64,000 nt of DNA from Maylandia zebra (Eukaryota > Chordata > Actinopteri > Cichliformes > Cichlidae), in contig NC_135185.1 of NCBI RefSeq assembly GCF_041146795.1, positions 6,931,529 to 6,995,528 on the forward strand, in the 5' to 3' direction. The notes below the pieces were generated by a model. It was not told the DNA's origin. It worked only from the letters and a program-made list of their open reading frames with translations, and made no database searches. Shown here one piece after another: positions 12,601 to 22,487 of this stretch. Position 1 is the first letter of the stretch, and each line of letters starts with the position of its first letter. A program made the translations under genes and the position numbers.

Positions 12601-15600
12601 AAGAAGCTGAACGTCATCAGTAAAGATGAGTTCGACACTCTCACCCCCAAAGCGCCCGTTGACCCAAACCAGGAAGTCCCATCTCTTCCCATGCCAGGTG
12701 GGGTTTGTAGAGTTGTGGTGAAGCAGGTTTCATATGAGCGAGCATCCTGTGTGCTACCTTCTGCAGTTTAAACCACACCCCTCTCACACTGCGGTGCTAG
12801 TGTAGGATGTGATTTTGTTTGTATTATGGGCTTTTTTTGTGCATTGTAGACATAAAGATGGTAGATATTCAGATAATTACCTGACAGTAAATATAAATTA
12901 ATAACTTTTTGGGGCAATGATGGGCTTCTCAGCAGACAGTGGAGCAGAGTTGGCTCGTTCTGTGCCCACAACGGTCCCACAGTCACCCAGAGCTCACCAA
13001 CCCCGGACCCCCAGAACCCCTCGCACCCCCGGACGCCAGGACCCCAGCAAGACACCACGTTTCTACCCTGTGATGAAGGAGACCGGCACCATCGATGGAC
13101 AGGTAAGCTCTCGGTGTCCTTACATACAAGGAGTAGCAAAGCTCCTCTTTATCTGCCAGACTACAGATCAACAGATGGATTGATGTCTGTCAGCAGGCCT
13201 GCTGGTGAAACTTTTCCTTTCCCTTGTTTGTTTGTTTGTTTGTTTGTTTGTCCTAACTCTTTTTTTCACATGTGCATAACAGTAAGAGTGTGGCCACTCC
13301 TACAAATACAAACAGTGGCTGCCGGTTTTCTATTTGTGGTATCACATTGGTTTAAAAGATCAAATATGTAAATACTGAATAAATATATCATTCCTCACTC
13401 CTTAAACTAAAATAAAACCATGAAACATACAAAGTAAACTAAAAATGTCAGGCAGCACAGCCGCCCTGTGCCTCATTTAACCAGTGTCCTGTCCTGGTGT
13501 TTGTTCCAGACGCCCAGGAAGAAGAAGACGAGCCACAGTTCGAACCCTCCCCAGGAGGCTCACATAGGCTGGGTGATGGACTCTCGCGAACACCGACCGC
13601 GCTCTGCGTCCATCAGGTCTGACTTTTTCATTTGAGTGTAATTTGGTTTTTTGCACATTTGGCCGACGGACCAGTTAGCATCCCAATACAAGGATCGCTG
13701 CTCCTCCTACGGTCAGAGTTGAGTCAAACGTGGGGTGGCTGTGGCTCAGGTGGTAGAGCAGATCAGCTACTGATCGGAAGGTCGGTGGTTCGATCCTTGG
13801 CTTCCCCAGTCTGCATGCCAAATATCCTTGGGCAAGATACTAACCCCAGGTTGCCCTCCGATGCGTTCATCGGAGTATGAATGTAGTTTAGTTTGTACTT
13901 GTGTTTAGAAGTGCTTGTATGAGTGGGTGTGAATAGGTGAATGTGGCATGTTGTATAGAGCGCTTTGAGTACTCCGGGAGAGTAGAAAAGCGCTATATAA
14001 GAATCAGTCAATTTACCATTTACAATCGCCACCTGATGGGTCTCCAGGTCAAAGTCACGTTTGTTGTTTTGTGGGAACTAAATAGAGAAGTGTTTCATGA
14101 GCCGGATGAGCTGCCATGTCAGTGACATTTTCTTTTTTATGGCTGCATTGATGGTGTCTCACAGGTGACGAGCAAAAAGTAGAACCCACAAGGAGCGCTT
14201 CCTCATTTCGCCCTGCCAGTCATTCTCCATTATATGTCAAGCAGTTGTTCTGCTTGACGTATAATCCTTTTTATGAAAAGAAGTTGGTGCTAATGTGATT
14301 TACACAAGGTTTTTTTAAAAATCAACTTTTGGTGGGGAACGTTCGAGCCTAATTCCACACTTTGTTTTGGGGGTTTTGTTGTCATTGGCTCATTATCACT
14401 TCAAACAGAAATGAGACAAAAATCCTGCTTTTTGTTTTGTTAGTCTAGATTTGTTTTTGTAAGGTTTATCTAATAAACTGGCAACTAAATGTTTCCCCGT
14501 TGCCTCTCAAACATCTTTTTTTTTTTTCCTCCATCCTTGCACAGCAGCTCCAATGCCTCTCCATCAGAAGGAGCCCCGCTATCAGGAAGTTACGGCTGTA
14601 CCCCTCAGTCATTGCCCAAATTTTGGCATCCATCCCATGAGCTGCTGAGGGACAATGGCTTCACTCAACAGGGATACCACAAGTACCGCCGACGGTGCCT
14701 TAATGGTACAGAGACCTCTAAAAACCTCCACAAATACTGCTTCTAAGTACTCCTCAGCTCTAGTACACCATCACGTACTCCAAGCTTTGAGAAAGAAGTA
14801 CCGAAAACAAGATGAAATGGTCACCTTCTCTGTTTCCTGTTCTTGAATTTTTCCCTTCAGAGCGAAAACGGTTGGGGATCGGGCAATCTCAGGAGATGAA
14901 CACTCTGTTCAGGTTCTGGTCCTTCTTCCTCAGGGACAACTTCAACAGGAAGATGTATGAGGAGTTCAAACAGTATGCTGTAGAAGATGCCAAAGACAAC
15001 TACAGGTGAGGCGGACATTTAAATCCTGAGCTCTGCGTCTGTGCCCTAGGGATAAGAAGTAAATGTCATTCATTAATGAAGCAAACAGCAAACACAGACT
15101 GCTTTGTTTGTGTCACTTATCCACAATTACAACCACACCCTAAAAAACGCCCTGAAGTGTTTTTTGTGTTTGTGTCTCACATAGTGGTGATAGTGACTCT
15201 GGAATAACAAGTCACTTCCACAGATTGAAAGACTTATTGATGTTATTCAAGAATTGGAGCGCCTGCAGGTTTAAGCAGTGTCATTGTTCGATAGCATGAG
15301 GTTAAAGGTGAACACTGCTTCTGTTGTGACTCTAAAGGGCTTCTCAGTCAAACCTAAATTCTTGTTTAAAGACGTGGGTAGCACAGCCCTGCCTGTTGAA
15401 GTGAAAGTGCCTGTAGTGTAAGAGTGTAGCAGCCTCAATGTCTCTTCCTGCTGGAGCTCACCCTGTCTGAACCAGAAACCAGTATACTTGTCTGTCTGGT
15501 TCCTCTGACAGCTTCATTACAGCTGTAAATAATCCACGAGAGAATGGAATCCATTGTTGTGAAATGTTGGAGATGCAACTGCTTCGCTGTCAGCGCTGCA

Positions 15601-18300
15601 TTTTCACCCAGCCATTTTCTCACAGTGCATCATTATGTGCACACACTAACGTCTATAAGCAAGGTTTGAAGCTCGGTGATATTTGTTTGCATGTAACTCA
15701 GAGTGAAAGGAAGTGTTTGTTGTGTCCCTGCAGGTATGGATTGGAGTGTCTGTTCAGATACTACAGCTACGGTTTGGAGAAGAGATTCAGATTAGATCTG
15801 TTCAAAGACTTTCAAGAAGAGACCCTCAGAGACTTTGAGAAAGGTAATAAACATGAAATGTAAACAGGCTCTCCCAAATGTCAGCTGCTGCTTTCACTAA
15901 TGTAGCAGATTCTTCTGAATAAATCCCATATTCAGTGATCGAGTGTACGAGTGTGGGAAGTTATGTTTTCATTTTGGCATACTATATTAGCACAATTGAT
16001 CTAAATTCAGACAAAAAATTCAAAATCCGAGTAGAAAAAAGTTATTTTTTACTGTAAAACCCACAAACATGTTTAACGAATCATTTTCATAACTTGAAAT
16101 GCAAATAGAAATTGTACATTTCTAAAAAATTATGCACAAGTTTTGCAAACAACAAAGTTATATGGTACTATTTACCTAAAAATGCAGCCAAGGCCTCAGG
16201 CGTTTTTTATATAACCATTTAAAACTATTTACAGAACAATCAGGTGTTCTACAACAAATAAGAAGACACACAAATTATTTGTGCCGGTCCAAAAAATAGT
16301 TTTTGTTAAGCATAAGACAGAGGAGAACACCACAGGCCTAAACCCTGCAGGTCTGTCAGCAGGAGGTGCATCAGTCCAGTTTTCTATGTGGGAACAGCGT
16401 TTACACTAGAATTTGCCTTTAGTGGCTTTTTTGGAGCAAATGTGACATTCAGCAGTATAACTGACACACAATACAAAACAATAACTACACAACACACTAA
16501 CTCTTCTCCCCTTCTCCCTAAACAACCAAGTGCCACATGTTGCTATATCATTTTTTTGATTGGCTGACATTATAAACTTCAACACCAATAGGGAAGGGGT
16601 GTTTTTTCTTTTTCTTTTTTCACTCGCAAGTAGAGAGCGTTTGCTAGCGCTGTCCGTAGAAAACGCCGTTTTTGCCGTTCTTCCCGCGGTAAACCCCCAG
16701 CGGGTTAATAAATGCTTCATAAAAACACCAAAATTCTAAACATTCTATTAATATATTCAGTATTTACATATAATTAAATATAAAAATGCTAAAGAAGGCC
16801 AACATGTGACTTAGCTTTGGTTCACTTGACCCTCTCAGTTTAATGTGGAAGTGTGTAAAGAGAAGAGGGCGTTAATGTAGTTCTCTCAGTCCATTTCAAC
16901 ACTGACTCAGTGAAGCAAACAAACTGTGGTTGTTTTTGTTTAGACTCAACCAATCTTTATAAAACATTCTGCTACAGTACATGTGGCGTGTATTCCCTCT
17001 TACCTAACCACTAATAGTATTTGTTATATTAATTTTATGAAAATGCAAGTATCCGGTATTAGCAGACTAAATTAAAAGAGCTGGCTTTCAGATCAAAGTA
17101 GATCTGAGCTGTTTAAATCGGCTAGTTTGGATTAGTACCTGCTCAGCCAAGCGATCCAAGCAGGAGGACTGCATGTAACCAATTGGCTGGTCAGTGGCAT
17201 CATGAGAGCGCCTCGTTCATGAAACTCAAAACCGCCATTTTTCCAGCGTGGTCCTCGATTCTGATGAAAAGCCACAGACACAGAGTATATATACAGATAC
17301 ATCCTTGCCTCGACGTCCACTTTTATTGTAGCACTTACGTTGCATTTAATTATGTCACAGGACACTCGGACGCATTGCTATGACAATGACCATGCACATT
17401 AGGAGGTACAAAATTGGAATGGAAAAGCAGTTAATCCAGTGGTTCCCAAACTTTTTTTTGCTAGGCCCTCCTTTGTTTTTCTTCTTTTGATACAAGTTGA
17501 CTAGAAAAATGTCCCCTACATTTAGGCATTTGAATTTTACCTAGAATTCAACACTGAATGAAACTGCTCTTCCTTGCATTTCCCTTTCCAGGTCAGCTGT
17601 ATGGACTAGAGAAGTTCTGGGCCTTTTTGAAATATTCAAAGATAAAGAACCAGCCTATTGATCCGAAGCTGCAGGAACACCTCTCGCAGTTCAAGAACTT
17701 GGAGGACTTCAGGGTGGTGGTGAGTGTCTGCTGGCTACAAGTTTGAAAGAATGCTTCATGTTATCTCCACACTAGAGTGCTCTTTACCTGCAAGTTTTAT
17801 TGGGCTAAATGAATTATTAACGAAAAGAGAAGCTAGCATATCCTCATATAAAATTATTCTAACATCATTATTTCATACTGAAACACTAACAGCCTCGGAG
17901 CTGCTCAGTCTGCGCCTGCAGTCATAGAACTGTATCATCTGGTCTCAGCAAAAATGAACAATTCTCGTGAGTGATCTATTGTCCCACGCGTAGTTACGCT
18001 TTGTTTTCCTGTGATGACTCTCTGCAGCCCCCGATAGGAGACGATGGCAGCAGGAGGAGGCGTACCTCGTCCTCGGCTGGGGATGAAGGGAGGCGTCGGA
18101 GACATCCTTCCAACACTACCTCAAAGCCCGCGCAGGCCTCCAAATCCTCCAGCACTTCAGCTGAGTCTGCCTCAGCCTCTGCCGCTGCACAGACCACACC
18201 CAAAGACAAAGCCCAGAAAGCAGCAGCGACAACATCTGCACAGGGCAAGAAGACAGAAGCCAGAGCCGGGAAGAAGGAAAGTGGTGCACCAAATAAATGA
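669..18300 (+). CDS. larp1b: La-related protein 1B (LARP1 family), 5'-partial, 16 exons
   Basis: RNA-binding protein of the LARP1 family; members bind 5'-TOP mRNAs, poly(A) and the cap and control translation and stability in the cytoplasm. Exons: 669-894, 2752-2925, 3632-3757, 3911-4079, 5884-6028, 6342-6519, 7278-7468, 8321-8680, 12583-12697, 12933-13102, 13510-13616, 14545-14705, 14861-15005, 15734-15843, 17592-17719, 18028-18300. All junctions are GT..AG and keep frame, giving 925 residues before TGA at 18298. An Arg/Gly-rich stretch ([19 protein letters not shown]) precedes the La motif (exons 4-6, with [20 protein letters not shown] and [13 protein letters not shown]). Exon 8 has the acidic [11 protein letters not shown] segment. 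Exons 12-15 encode the DM15 repeats ([52 protein letters not shown]), the cap-binding region of LARP1. The tail is Ser/Ala/Lys-rich. Paralogue larp1 is possible, but pgrmc2 next door favours larp1b. Human LARP1B is about 914 aa, so little is missing at the 5' end. Confidence 0.93.
1555..1690. repeat. Fragment related to the adjacent palindromic-ended MITE
   Basis: In larp1b intron. It holds CCTAGAGAC and GTGACTGTGTGGCAACC, words like those at the ends and inside the element at 1709-2417, and directly abuts it. Probably a second, eroded copy of the same non-autonomous DNA transposon family. Confidence 0.4.
1709..2417. mobile_element. Non-autonomous DNA transposon (MITE) with perfect 21-bp terminal inverted repeats
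   Basis: Bases 1709-1729 (beginning CAGTCACACAGG) are the exact reverse complement of 2397-2417 (ending CCTGTGTGACTG). The 709-bp element lies in a larp1b intron and carries no transposase frame. CAG..CTG ends are hAT-like, but no clear 8-bp target duplication is visible, so the superfamily is open. A related sequence occurs at about 36080-36750. Confidence 0.8.
8681..12582. other. Largest larp1b intron, nothing further recognised
   Basis: 3.9-kb intron between the exon encoding [13 protein letters not shown] and the exon starting QEVENFKK. It has only short open frames without domain resemblance, and no element with clear terminal repeats was seen. Confidence 0.6.
13225..13252 (+). repeat. 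(TTTG)n microsatellite
   Basis: Six to seven uninterrupted TTTG units in the larp1b intron after exon 10. Confidence 0.9.
13732..14027 (+). mobile_element. tRNA-derived SINE
   Basis: About 295 bp in the larp1b intron, starting 116 bp after exon 11. It has RNA polymerase III promoter boxes: A box TGGCTCAGGTGG (13742-13753) and B box GGTTCGATCC (13787-13796), the spacing of a tRNA head. A long tRNA-unrelated body follows and ends AGCGCTATATAAGAATCAGTC..TTTACCATTTAC, a tail common to an abundant fish SINE family. A diverged piece of the same family is at about 33828. The family name is not assigned here. Confidence 0.85.
17085..17400. mobile_element. Non-autonomous DNA transposon copy A (family shared with 42722-43190)
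   Basis: In larp1b intron 14. Blocks such as AATTGGCTGGTCAGTGG..CATGAGAGCGC, AAACTCAAAACCGCCATTTTT, CTTGCCTCGACGTCCA and TTGCTATGACAA occur in the same order as near-matches in the copy inside jade1 intron 3. No coding frame. Ends are poorly preserved in this copy. Confidence 0.6.
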
Positions 18301-18535
18301 AGCTCCCCTCCCGTAAGCGTGGGTTTGAAAAGAAGCAAAGTGGGGCGGCTGCAGCGATCATTCATTTCAGAGGCAAACTGCTTGGGTGTGAAGAGAGACT
18401 GAGCGTGGTTGATCCAATTTGATTGTTTTTATCAGTGCATTTCATTTAAAAGCAAGCATAGGCAGCGAGCTTGAATGTGTTCACCTGACAGCTCATAACG
18501 TTTACAAAAATAAATGCATTCCCTGCATTTTGCCT
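18301..18535 (+). terminator. larp1b: larp1b 3'UTR with candidate poly(A) signal
   Basis: Sequence directly after the larp1b stop. A canonical AATAAA is at 18509-18514, about 210 bp after the stop. More distal AATAAA hexamers exist near 21024, so a longer 3'UTR is also possible. Confidence 0.5.
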
Positions 18536-19075
18536 TTTCAGATGCCAAACTATTCAACAAATACTTTGATTTCAACAATATGTAAGCCGCGCTGGTCTAT
18601 ATAGGGCTGTTAAACTGTGATTCTAAGTTGCCAAGATAACAGACACTGCACACAGTGTGACTAATCTGATACAGCAGGATGTTGGGCGTTTTCTCATTAA
18701 GTAAAATAGTCCGCATTCTGCTTTTTTAAAAGTCTTCCTAATTGATTATTTGGGATTCAGATGTGTTTAAAATTGAAAACAGTTGCAGGTTTGTTTGTTT
18801 CTTTTCTTTTCTGAGGATATAAACTTCTGTTTTTATCATGACAATCAAAGTTGAGTCTTAAAGTGCCCATATTATCATTTTATTTTGGGGGGTCTGCTAG
18901 ATTAGGTTTACATGTTTTACCCCATTCTGTCCATTATTGCAGCACCGTCTGTCTGTAAGGCTCTGCTTTTAGCTCCTTTCTGTCCAGAAAAGCACAGTCT
19001 CTGGGAATTTGGCTCCATTAATGCAGTACATGTGATCATGGAGAGTTAAAGAAACAAGCGTGATCGTAACATACA

Positions 19076-19530
19076 CCATGCTAACACTAAACCATAGACA
19101 GTATAAGAGAATGATGCAACTTTTTAGCTCTAAAGAGTGAAGCCAGTGTGGAAGTGTTTTATCTCTTTACCCCTGTAAAGCCTACTAGAAGTAACCCTTG
19201 ATGCTCTTGTCGGAGCCGAGTGGTTCCTATCATATTTCATGCCTGCTTATAGAACAAGATGACTGGGTGAGCAATAGACGGTAGTGAGGTTGGTCTCTAC
19301 CTATTCAGCTACCCTCGGAGAAACCCGCAAACTATTGTAATGTTCGTCAAACCACGTCTTTATTGATATGTACTGAGGTATCAGACCTCGTCATTAAGGA
19401 TACAATGAAAGTAGATAAATGTTGTCTTTATGAGGAAAAGAGCTAAAACTATTTGTTTTAAATAGCCACCAGGGGGCGATACCTGTGGCTGCAAAAACAT
19501 ATGGTCCTATAGAAGTCTAATGGAAAAGAG
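19076..19530. repeat. Probable dispersed fish repeat
   Basis: Contains ACCATAGACAGTATAAGAG, GTGAAGCCAGTGTGGAAGTG, CCACCAGGGGGCGAT and CCTATAGAAGTCTAATGG, word combinations I associate with a dispersed repeat of percomorph genomes. No terminal repeats or frame were found. Recognition is from memory of the family, so only moderate confidence. Confidence 0.35.
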
Positions 19531-19598
19531 CCCTTGGATTTGACCAGTGAAAACACTTTCCTCAATCACCCAGTTAAAGAAATCCCAGAAGGTTGAAT

Positions 19599-19705
19599 GT
19601 GTTCATCTGGAGGTAGCATTTTTTTCTGTGGGAAAAATGTCTCATCCCTCATCCAGGACTGAGAAAGTCACTTGGATGAATGAAGATAATCAACTTTCTA
19701 GGACT
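19599..19705. mobile_element. Penelope-like / retroelement 3' fragment in head-to-head arrangement
   Basis: 19601-19660 (GTTCATCTGGAGGTAGC.., CTCATCCCTCATCCAGGACTG) is the reverse complement of sequence inserted at 21950-22030. It is followed by the same motif in forward sense (GAGAAAGTCACTTGGATGAATG, then AATCAACTTT). The two halves could fold on each other. The element class is inferred. Confidence 0.45.
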
Positions 19706-20595
19706 TTCCTGACGAGCTCACAGTGTCAGTTGTTTATTTTGGGTCATGTTGAATACAAAATTAGGTGATAAAGTTACTCACTCATTCACAAGGTGTCACC
19801 ACAGCGGGTCGTTCCACATGTTTGATTTGACAGATTTTTACACCGGGTGCCGTTCCTGAAGCGACCGCAAAGAGATTTGTGTCTCCTCTCAGAATTGAAA
19901 CTGAGATCTTCCACTTATTAGTTAAATGAGGTAAACCACTGTTGTACATTTTGGTCAGGCTACGTTTCAGAAAGGAGGATTATCCAGGGTTTGCTCACTT
20001 GTAGGTGACATCACAGTGCACACATTGCTTGCTTCATCAGGCTGTTAGTCATTCACACTCAGGTCCCCTTAGAATTCTTTTCTTCTGGCTTCCTTCATAC
20101 TCTTCCACAACAATGACAAAAGAGCCACATTAAACCTGCTAAAAAGAACTGTTGCTTTTCTGGGGAGATGTTTAGCAAAGTGTAACCATACTTGTGAATG
20201 TTCAGCTCTGTCTTTCATTGGCATCAGTCTGTGTTTGTGCTGCATGGTGCTGCTGAGAGAGCTCGTACCGCTCCCACACAGGCTCTGATAGCAAAAATTC
20301 ATCATGGAGAAATGTTTATTGTTATTGCAATTTAGAAAGGGAGTGGCTGAGATCAAATGTTGTTGTGTTCATGCTATTGCCGTTTAGGGCATTGACTGTG
20401 AGCTCAGTGACTCACAAAGATGCACTAACGCCGTGCACAGTCATAACCTGTGCGTGCCTGTCCGTTAAAAGTGACCGCTACTCATGTGTGGTCACATTAC
20501 GCCTGTAAGATTTTAGTCTGAGATTTTACTGAAAAGTGAAAAGGTGCTCTTTCACACATGAAGCTAACATGTTCAGATACTGTCAGATTAATGGA

Positions 20596-20610
20596 AACTG
20601 GGGGGGGGGG
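20596..20610 (+). repeat. Poly(G) run
   Basis: About ten consecutive G in the larp1b-pgrmc2 gap. Confidence 0.8.
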
Positions 20611-21689
20611 ATGGTTGACTGACTACAGCTATAAGGTGGACATTGTTACAAGTCATGGAAAAAAGCCTAGACTGTAAAAGAGGCATTTCAAGTTGTTCAC
20701 CAGGAGTGAGGACTATTACAGACTAAAGGATAGAGGACAAACCAAAAAAAAAAACCCCATAATAGGGGCACTTAAAATTAGTGAAGGACTCGCACCAAAG
20801 CTGCTGCTCCATAACAATGTTTTTACTCTCTGACAGACATTGCAGCTAAACTACAATGTTTTAGTTTTTGTTTAATTTACAGCCTGCAAAAATTCATTTG
20901 GGACACTTGACGTCCCATTTTACAACCAGAAGTAGTATAATTTATTTTTATTTTTCCATGTATTTGATGGATGGAATAGTCTTAGGTAAGCATTGCAGTT
21001 CTTAATTGCTTTTTGCTATTGAATAAAATAAAAATGTTTAAAAAAAAAATGTAAAAAAATTAATAAGTTTCTGCTGGAATAATGGGTGTGAGCTAGCATC
21101 ATAAAACTACAGTATATTTTAGCTTGAAGTTTATATTTTGTTTGAGGCTTGGTGCTCTAGAGCACTTTAATGATTAACTTTCCTTTTATTTCACCAATGA
21201 ACTTAAAATGTGTTTTAGAGCTGACTTTAACGGGAAAAAAATGTAAATACTATAAAAAATCATTTTGCCATTATTCATTTGATTTTTGAGAAGTGATTTG
21301 TTTTATTGGTAGTGTGGTGTTGAGTGTGTTTTTAGGGTAAAGCAGTGCATGTTGATGAATTGTAAAATGCAAAAAAATATAAAATACTGATTGTACAAAA
21401 TTGTGTTTGTGTGATCTGTCCTACTTTATCTCTCCGACTCCCCTACCTCTATTGGGTTTGTGCATTTTTTTAATTATTTTTTTTCACTGCCAAGTCGCCT
21501 ATCCTGATAAGCTAGTTTTTGTTGTCAAATCACAGCTCGCACCTTTTAACAGCCTAAAGAAGCAATTCATACTGAAAAGTGTGTGCATGGGTTCGGGAAA
21601 AAGCAAAAACAGAACAGCTCCCAAGGAATCCAAAGACACCCTGTGACTTAACGTCAGAAAGTCCAATATTGAGGAATTGTCAGAAATCA

Positions 21690-22110
21690 TTTCCCATGCA
21701 GTTTTGACTGCTAACAGTCATGGATTGGCCTCCCCACAGTCTGGATCTCTAGCTTATTGACATACAGCATTTAAATGAGCTTTGAATGTTCTTCAAGAAG
21801 CCAGGAGAACTATTCCTGAAGACTACTTAAAGAAATGACAAGAAAGCTGCCTAAGAGAGAACTGACCTCACAGCCCATTGTTCATTCAGTGGGCTGGTTT
21901 CAATCATTGTGCAAAGGTACTGTTTAAAAGGTTGGGGAGACCTGCAGTTGGCTGGGACTGAAGAAGTCACTTAGAAGAGTGATAAGACGTTTTTCCCACT
22001 GAAAACGCTACGTCCAGATGAACAGAATCAACTTTTTGGGGGTGCCTAAGAGAGTTCAGGCTATACTGAAAAATAAAGGTGATTATAACAAATATTCACT
22101 TTCAAGCTCA
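21690..22110 (+). pseudogene. Tc1-like transposase remnant, split by an insertion
   Basis: Around 21720-21863 the + strand reads like the C-terminal part of a fish Tc1 transposase: a DWPP(H)S(L)DL motif, the counterpart of the usual DWPPQSPDLN, then NVLQEARRTIPEDYLKK, broken by stops. The final segment VQAILKNKGDYNKY appears only after 22050 because a 183-bp retroelement fragment interrupts it. Dead element, just upstream of the pgrmc2 promoter. Confidence 0.75.
21848..22054 (+). mobile_element. Retroelement 3' fragment (Penelope-like?) with 12-bp target-site duplication
   Basis: Bases 21848-21859 and 22043-22054 are the identical 12-mer TGCCTAAGAGAG. Between them lie 183 bp (AACTGACCTCACAGCCC ... 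AACAGAATCAACTTTTTGGG) that do not belong to the surrounding Tc1 remnant. The insert has the GAAGAAGTCACTT / CGTCCAGATGAACAG signature of a repeat that also occurs near 19600. Assignment to Penelope-like elements is inference; insertion with target duplication is seen directly. Confidence 0.7.
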
Positions 22111-22146
22111 TTAAAATTGTACAAACTCTGCTGTTGCCTTATAATT

Positions 22147-22219
<73 letters not shown>
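22147..22219 (+). repeat. Compound (TG)n(TATG)n(TA)n microsatellite
   Basis: About 73 bp of alternating pyrimidine-purine sequence, 270 bp before the pgrmc2 start codon. The short open frames through it on both strands are artefacts of the repeat. Confidence 0.95.
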
Positions 22220-22224
<5 letters not shown>

Positions 22225-22487
22225 TTAGTTGTTTTTGTTATACACACATACACATATATATAGATAATTTTTGTACTATTTTCAAACATATTTTCTATCA
22301 GTGTAAGGCGAATCCGCTGACACAAGGAGACTGAAGATCTTGGGGCTCCTGTGGAGCAGTCGCTTTCATTTTTGCCTAGCCGTAGCAGCAGCAGCAGCAA
22401 CAACGCTGAACCCTCGCTCAACTAGTGGTTCCCGACAGGACGTGAACGCGGCATTGGCCAGGGGCGGGTAGGCGCTAACCGTGCAGT
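22220..22487 (+). promoter_or_regulatory. pgrmc2: Probable pgrmc2 promoter and 5'UTR
   Basis: The 270 bp between the microsatellite and the ATG become GC- and CpG-rich towards the gene (GTTCCCGACAGGACGTGAACGCGG, GGGGCGGG). No TATA box is placed convincingly. TSS not determinable by eye; the CpG-rich sequence continues through coding exon 1. Confidence 0.45.

Noticed and set aside
13740-13800. tRNA gene suggested by A and B boxes
   Set aside because: The head belongs to a 295-bp SINE with a tRNA-unrelated body; no mature tRNA fold with a proper acceptor stem.
17994-18365. 123-codon antisense frame
   Set aside because: Shadow of the last larp1b exon, whose biased Ser/Ala/Lys codons leave other frames open.
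22083-22421. Open frames rich in IYIYIY and TYTHTH
   Set aside because: Translation of the compound microsatellite, not a gene.
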